Shown here piece after piece: positions 6,206-9,192 of a DNA stretch of 9,192 nucleotides (its first letter is position 1; each line of letters begins with the position of its first letter). The DNA lies in the NCBI GenBank assembly GCA_003164075.1, contig PLRZ01000720.1, positions 5,615-14,806 on the forward strand, written 5' to 3'. The translations under genes were made by a program, and so were the position numbers. This DNA is from Bryobacterales bacterium (lineage in GTDB: Bacteria > Acidobacteriota > Terriglobia > Bryobacterales > Bryobacteraceae). The notes below the pieces were generated by a model. That model saw only the letters and a program-made list of their open reading frames with translations. It was not told the DNA's origin and made no database searches.

Positions 6206-7358
6206 GGACCCAAAGACTGGCAAGCGAAAACCGGCTGCGGTGTGGTGGTATAAGTTCTATTTCGCTGGCCAGTGCATCCGCGAATCGTCCAAGACGACAT
6301 CGAAAACGCTGGCGAAGCAAGCCGAGCAAAAGCGGCATCGCGAACTCGAAGAAGGCTTCAACGGCCTTGTCGGTAACCGCGACGAACGAATCCGGACTGT
6401 AAAGGACCTGGCCGACGCCTACCTGGAAGGCTACAAGGTTCGGGCGAAGTCAGGGACTTTCGCCGAATACGCTCTGAACCATCTCACGCGACACCTGGGC
6501 AAGCAAATGGCAGTCGAAATCACCGAGAAGACGGTGAAGGAGTTTCAGACGGCTCGCCTGAAAGAGAAGGCCGCCCCCAAGACTATCAACGAGGAGGTGG
6601 GGTTTCTGCTCCGCCTTCTCGGTGAGCAGGGCGATAGCATCCGAGTGAAGTTGAAACGCCAAAAGGCGTTAAAGCTAGCCGTCCGCACGGACATCGGCAA
6701 GGCGTACGGCTCCGAAGAGAAGGGGCTGCTGTATGACGAGGCAAAGAAGCGGCGCTCCAAGGCGATCTACCCGGCGCTAGTACTGGTGCTCAACTGTGGG
6801 CTGCGCGACAAGGAGCTTCGTGAACTCCAGTGGGGCCGCATGCATCTTCCCGAGGCTTACCTCGTCGTCGGGGAATCCAAGACCGACGCCGGGAGTGGCA
6901 GAACCATCCCTCTCAACTCTCTGGCCCTCGAAGTCTTGAAGACATATTCTGCATGGTACCTGGAGAAATTCAAGCTACTCAAAGCTGAGTGGTTTGTCTT
7001 TCCGGCTGGCAAGCCCCAACCCACCGATCCAACCAAGCCGTGCACCAGTTTCAAGACGGTCTGGCGAAAGATTCGGGAGAAGGCCGGCGTCAAGGGTCGC
7101 TGGCACGACAACCGTCACACGTTCATCACCGGCCTGGCCGAATCGGGCGAGGCGAGCGATCAAACCATCATGGACATCGCCGGCCATGTGTCCAAGCGGA
7201 TGCTCAAGCATTATTCGCATATCCGCATGGAGGCGAAACGTCGGGCGGTGGCGTCCCTAATTCCCGATGACAAGACGAAGACTGAGGGTGCAGGGGACAC
7301 TGGGACGAAAGTCAGTCCGCAGCCCCTCACAAAAACGAAGGCGAAAGTAGCCGTTTAG
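6180..7358 (+). CDS. int: Tyrosine-type site-specific integrase
   Basis: This 392-residue tyrosine recombinase catalyses strand exchange between the element's att site and the chromosome. Residues 1-60 form the arm-type DNA-binding region (VWWYKFYFAGQCIRES, then a Lys-rich helix). About 68-165 is the SAM-like core-binding domain (TVKDLADAYLEGYK…). About 175-360 is the catalytic domain. The full active-site set is present: Arg209 in GLRDKELREL, Lys234 in GESKTDAGSGRTIPL, His309 and Arg312 in HDNRHTF, His336 in AGHVSKRML and the nucleophile Tyr345 in KHYSHI. The C-terminal 40 residues are Lys/Thr-rich and probably disordered. The start is ATG 6180, supported by AGAAGGA. Its N-terminal DPKTGKRKPAAVWWY style resembles integrases I associate with Acidobacteriota, from memory. 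The gene looks functional, and the element's att site should be near, most likely in the 7359-7832 stretch or before the integrase. Confidence 0.95.
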   Translation: MSVFRPKFKDPKTGKRKPAAVWWYKFYFAGQCIRESSKTTSKTLAKQAEQKRHRELEEGFNGLVGNRDERIRTVKDLADAYLEGYKVRAKSGTFAEYALNHLTRHLGKQMAVEITEKTVKEFQTARLKEKAAPKTINEEVGFLLRLLGEQGDSIRVKLKRQKALKLAVRTDIGKAYGSEEKGLLYDEAKKRRSKAIYPALVLVLNCGLRDKELRELQWGRMHLPEAYLVVGESKTDAGSGRTIPLNSLALEVLKTYSAWYLEKFKLLKAEWFVFPAGKPQPTDPTKPCTSFKTVWRKIREKAGVKGRWHDNRHTFITGLAESGEASDQTIMDIAGHVSKRMLKHYSHIRMEAKRRAVASLIPDDKTKTEGAGDTGTKVSPQPLTKTKAKVAV

Positions 7359-7398
7359 TCGTGAGACTGTGCGGGCGCGTTCCGAGCACAGTGACTGA

Positions 7399-7775
7399 CC
7401 GCAGGACCGGGCGGCAACCTCTCTGCATGAGCTTGGCCATAATGCCGACCTCGGCATGATGGCATTGGACCGGCCACAGGACCAAGCTCAACCGGGAGGA
7501 GGCATGAAGGCCAAATTCGGAAGCGCGGCCTATGCGATGGAGGAATTGCGCGCCGAGCATTCCACTCTATTGACCGCCGCGCTGCTATCGGCTATCGTGC
7601 CGACGCTTTTTCCCCGAATTGCGACCGATCATGATCGACGGACACGAGACGGCAACCTGTTCACCGGTTGAGCAACTGGATGGACGTAGTTGCCTCCTGG
7701 GCCGACGGTCGCGTTGGTCAGGCTTTGTTCGCGGCTCATCACTCTGACCTTCGGCCGGTGGACCTCCTCGTCGCA
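7399..7775 (+). pseudogene. Remnant of ArdC-like antirestriction zinc metallopeptidase
   Basis: ArdC-type proteins protect incoming DNA from restriction; they combine an N-terminal ssDNA-binding domain with a C-terminal zincin domain. Here one frame, open from 7399 to the TGA at 7669-7671, reads SLHELGHNADLGMMAL and then GMKAKFGSAAYAMEELRAE. That is the zinc-binding HExxH (7426-7440), and after a spacer the family's FGS-x-x-YA-x-EEL-x-AE block (about 7516-7557) with the third metal-ligand Glu. There is no start codon between the in-frame TGA at 7396 and HELGH, and no N-terminal domain exists before it. After AE the sequence diverges. In another frame, 7671-7775 reads SNWMDVVASWADGRVGQALFAA, resembling the family's C-terminal (S-W-x-x-V…R…F-x-A-A) block, so a frameshift is likely. 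The C-terminal part is the less certain one. The gene is truncated and non-functional as the full enzyme. Confidence 0.7.
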
Positions 7776-7785
7776 CCCTGTGTCT

Positions 7786-7815
7786 TGCAAGAAAAATGTG
7801 GTATTTTTTCATGCA
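7786..7815. promoter_or_regulatory. Inverted repeat, putative operator of the AbiE-like operon
   Basis: TGCAAGAAAAAT (7786-7797) and TTTTTTCATGCA (7804-7815) are reverse complements at 10 of 12 positions, separated by GTGGTA. This AT-rich island sits in GC-rich surroundings, 17 bases before the antitoxin ATG. AbiEi-type antitoxins are known to repress their own operon by binding inverted repeats at the promoter, so an operator is the best reading. A promoter such as TTGCAA (7785-7790), 16 bases, TTTCAT (7807-7812) would lie within it. The repeat would also form an RNA hairpin if transcribed. Confidence 0.6.
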
Positions 7816-7832
7816 GGAGCAGGCGCATCCGA

Positions 7833-8450
7833 ATGCAACAAGCCATTGAACAAAAGATACTTAGCAGAATCTATGGCAATGGGAGGGGGTGGGCCTTCTC
7901 CCAGGCAGATTTTGCCGATTTGGGAGCTCGTTCGACAATCGATTCCGCGCTGCATCGCCGGGAGCACGAAGGCGTTATTCGAAGGGTCATTCGCGGCATC
8001 TACGATTACCCCCGGCATAGTGAGGCGCTGGGAGGCCCAACAAGCCCGGATATCGATAAGATCGCTCATGCGCTCGCTCGCAAATTCGCTTGGCGTATCC
8101 AGCCCGACGGAGCGACGGCTCAGAATCTACTCGGCCTGTCGACGCAGGTTCCCGCGCGCGCGGTTTATCTCTCCGATGGGCCGGACCGCTCCTACACTGT
8201 GGGCCGAAACAAGCTAGACTTTGAGCACACGGCGCTAAAGGAGGCCGGTTTCAAGTTACCGGAAAGTCGCCTCATCGTGCATGCACTAAAAGCATTTGGC
8301 GAAGAGCGCATCACACCCCAAGTCATTACACAGATCCGCAGGCAGTTCGACTCGGCCCTTCGACAGCGGATACTCCTCGATACGAAGACGGCTACCGGGT
8401 GGGTCTACGCCGCCATTCAGGAAATCGCCAAAGAGGGCGCGAATGGATAA
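7833..8450 (+). CDS. AbiEi-like (DUF6088-type) antitoxin
   Basis: This 205-residue protein is the antitoxin and autoregulator of a type IV toxin-antitoxin pair. Residues 1-60 form a winged helix-turn-helix (AIEQKILSRIYGNGRGWAFSQADFADLG, then IDSALHRREHEGVIRRVIRGIYDYPR, ending in the Y-D-Y-P wing). The rest carries the DUF6088-like stretch DKIAHALARKFAWRIQPDGATAQNLLGLSTQVPARAVYLSDGPDRSYTVG and a helical C-terminus. ATG 7833 is chosen from family length. The frame stays open back to about 7635, but those upstream residues belong to the decayed ardC remnant. The ribosome-binding site is not ideal: AGGAG (7815-7819) is 13 bases away and AGGCG (7821-7825) is 7. The stop overlaps the toxin start by 8 bases. 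The inverted repeat just upstream fits self-regulation. Confidence 0.85.
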   Translation: MQQAIEQKILSRIYGNGRGWAFSQADFADLGARSTIDSALHRREHEGVIRRVIRGIYDYPRHSEALGGPTSPDIDKIAHALARKFAWRIQPDGATAQNLLGLSTQVPARAVYLSDGPDRSYTVGRNKLDFEHTALKEAGFKLPESRLIVHALKAFGEERITPQVITQIRRQFDSALRQRILLDTKTATGWVYAAIQEIAKEGANG

Positions 8451-9192
8451 ACTCGCGCGGCGGCCGGCGGAGTACCGGCGCGACATCTTCAGCGAGGCGG
8501 CGGCTCGCCTTGGGATCAGGCCAACAATCATCGAGAAAGACTTCTGGGTCTGCGTAGTGCTGAAATTTCTCTTCCAGAAATCGCGGTTCGGAAAATCTGT
8601 GGTCTTCAAGGGCGGGACATCTCTTTCGAAGGCACACGGCCTGATCGAACGTTTCTCCGAAGACATTGATCTGGTCCTCGATTGGAAGGTTATCGGCTTC
8701 GGCGCCGGCCTCAGGGACCCGATGGAAGACTTCGCTTCAAAAAGTAAGCAGGACCACTTCAACAAAGAAATAAACCGCCTTGCGGCGGACTACATCGCCA
8801 AGACGCTTTGCCCGGAACTGGAAGATCTTCTCCGACAGGAAGGCGTCGGGCTGTCGGCTACCGTCGATCGGGACGATCCGCATAGTGTCAATGTCCGGTA
8901 TCCTGCAGCTTTTGCGGAGGCTTATATCCGCCCCGAAGTCCGCCTCGAAATCGGCCCGCTTGCTTCGTGGGTTCCCTCCGCTACGCACGTGATCCGGCCC
9001 TACGCCTTCGACGTCGTGCCCGAGGTATTCGAAAACCCGGCCTGCGAAGTTGTGGCAATCGCAGCTGAACGGACCTTCTGGGAGAAGGCGACAATTCTTC
9101 ATCAGGAGGCGCACCGGAAAACCCTAATCCCGCAACGCTATTCGCGACACTACTACGATCTCTACAAGCTCGCTGTGAGTCGCGTCAGGGCA
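8443..9192 (+). CDS. AbiEii-type nucleotidyltransferase toxin, 5' part
   Basis: The gene starts at ATG 8443, overlapping the antitoxin stop (ATGGATAA), and is open to the window edge, so only 250 N-terminal residues are seen; family members are usually somewhat longer. AbiEii toxins are DNA-polymerase-beta-like nucleotidyltransferases. Relatives such as MenT modify tRNA with added nucleotides, arresting growth and in some cases stopping phage infection. The catalytic motif I is intact: KGGTSL (56-61), then RFSEDIDLVL (70-79) with metal-binding Asp74 and Asp76. Motif AAERTFWEKATILHQEAHR (207-225) and RYSRHYYDLYKL (232-243) match the family's C-terminal conserved blocks. An early helix carries IEKDFWVCVVL. 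Nothing visible suggests inactivation. AbiE-like pairs are common cargo of integrative elements, where they can act in phage defence or stabilise the element. Confidence 0.88.
   Translation, partial: MDKLARRPAEYRRDIFSEAAARLGIRPTIIEKDFWVCVVLKFLFQKSRFGKSVVFKGGTSLSKAHGLIERFSEDIDLVLDWKVIGFGAGLRDPMEDFASKSKQDHFNKEINRLAADYIAKTLCPELEDLLRQEGVGLSATVDRDDPHSVNVRYPAAFAEAYIRPEVRLEIGPLASWVPSATHVIRPYAFDVVPEVFENPACEVVAIAAERTFWEKATILHQEAHRKTLIPQRYSRHYYDLYKLAVSRVRA

Noticed and set aside
4782..7462. TCGGCATGAT occurring near 4782 and 7451 as a possible att duplication
   Set aside because: Only about ten bases, one copy lies within the ardC remnant frame and flanking bases differ; chance is a sufficient explanation.
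7456..7671. 71-residue protein starting at ATG 7456
   Set aside because: It is the tail of the ArdC-like remnant; the diagnostic HELGH lies in the same frame before this ATG, so it is not an independent gene.
1..9192. CRISPR array, tRNA, rRNA or insertion-sequence ends
   Set aside because: No regularly spaced direct repeats, cloverleaf, rRNA segments or transposase motifs were seen on either strand.

Overview
The window comes from a GC-rich bacterial accessory element: the 3' end of a conjugative-transfer (trb) operon, then an integration module, then a defence or stabilisation module. No rRNA, tRNA or housekeeping gene is visible. The N-terminal style of the integrase and the mix of genes would fit an Acidobacteriota or proteobacterial host. 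The acidobacterial guess is an impression from the integrase sequence, not a demonstrated placement.

Region 1 (1-4768) holds trbL (cut at the left edge), trbF, trbG and trbI, all on the plus strand in the canonical order of P-type (RP4/Ti-like) mating-pair-formation operons. TrbL is the polytopic inner-membrane component, TrbF is VirB8-like, TrbG is VirB9-like and TrbI is VirB10-like. Together they form much of the inner-membrane, periplasmic and outer-membrane channel of a type IV secretion system. trbF and trbI start at GTG codons chosen from their Shine-Dalgarno positions, and trbG and trbI overlap.

Region 2 (4951-7358) is a compact run of small genes. A two-helix membrane protein, a helical soluble protein and an excisionase-like winged-helix protein are joined by two consecutive ATGA stop/start overlaps. 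After a short gap come a 69-residue basic protein and a tyrosine integrase with its full catalytic set, the two overlapping in different frames. The layout (regulator or excisionase, small protein, integrase) looks like the integration and excision control region of an integrative conjugative element or integrated plasmid.

Region 3 (7359-7832) has no intact gene. It does contain an unmistakable scrap of an ArdC-type antirestriction zinc metallopeptidase: a HELGH motif followed by FGSAAYAMEELRAE, with no N-terminal domain and a broken C-terminus.

Region 4 (7786-9192) is an AbiE-like type IV toxin-antitoxin operon. A near-perfect inverted repeat precedes a DUF6088-type winged-helix antitoxin, which overlaps by 8 bases an AbiEii-type nucleotidyltransferase toxin. 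The toxin gene runs off the right edge.

The parts most likely to be undescribed are the translationally coupled small genes between trbI and the integrase, and the 69-residue GRPKG protein.
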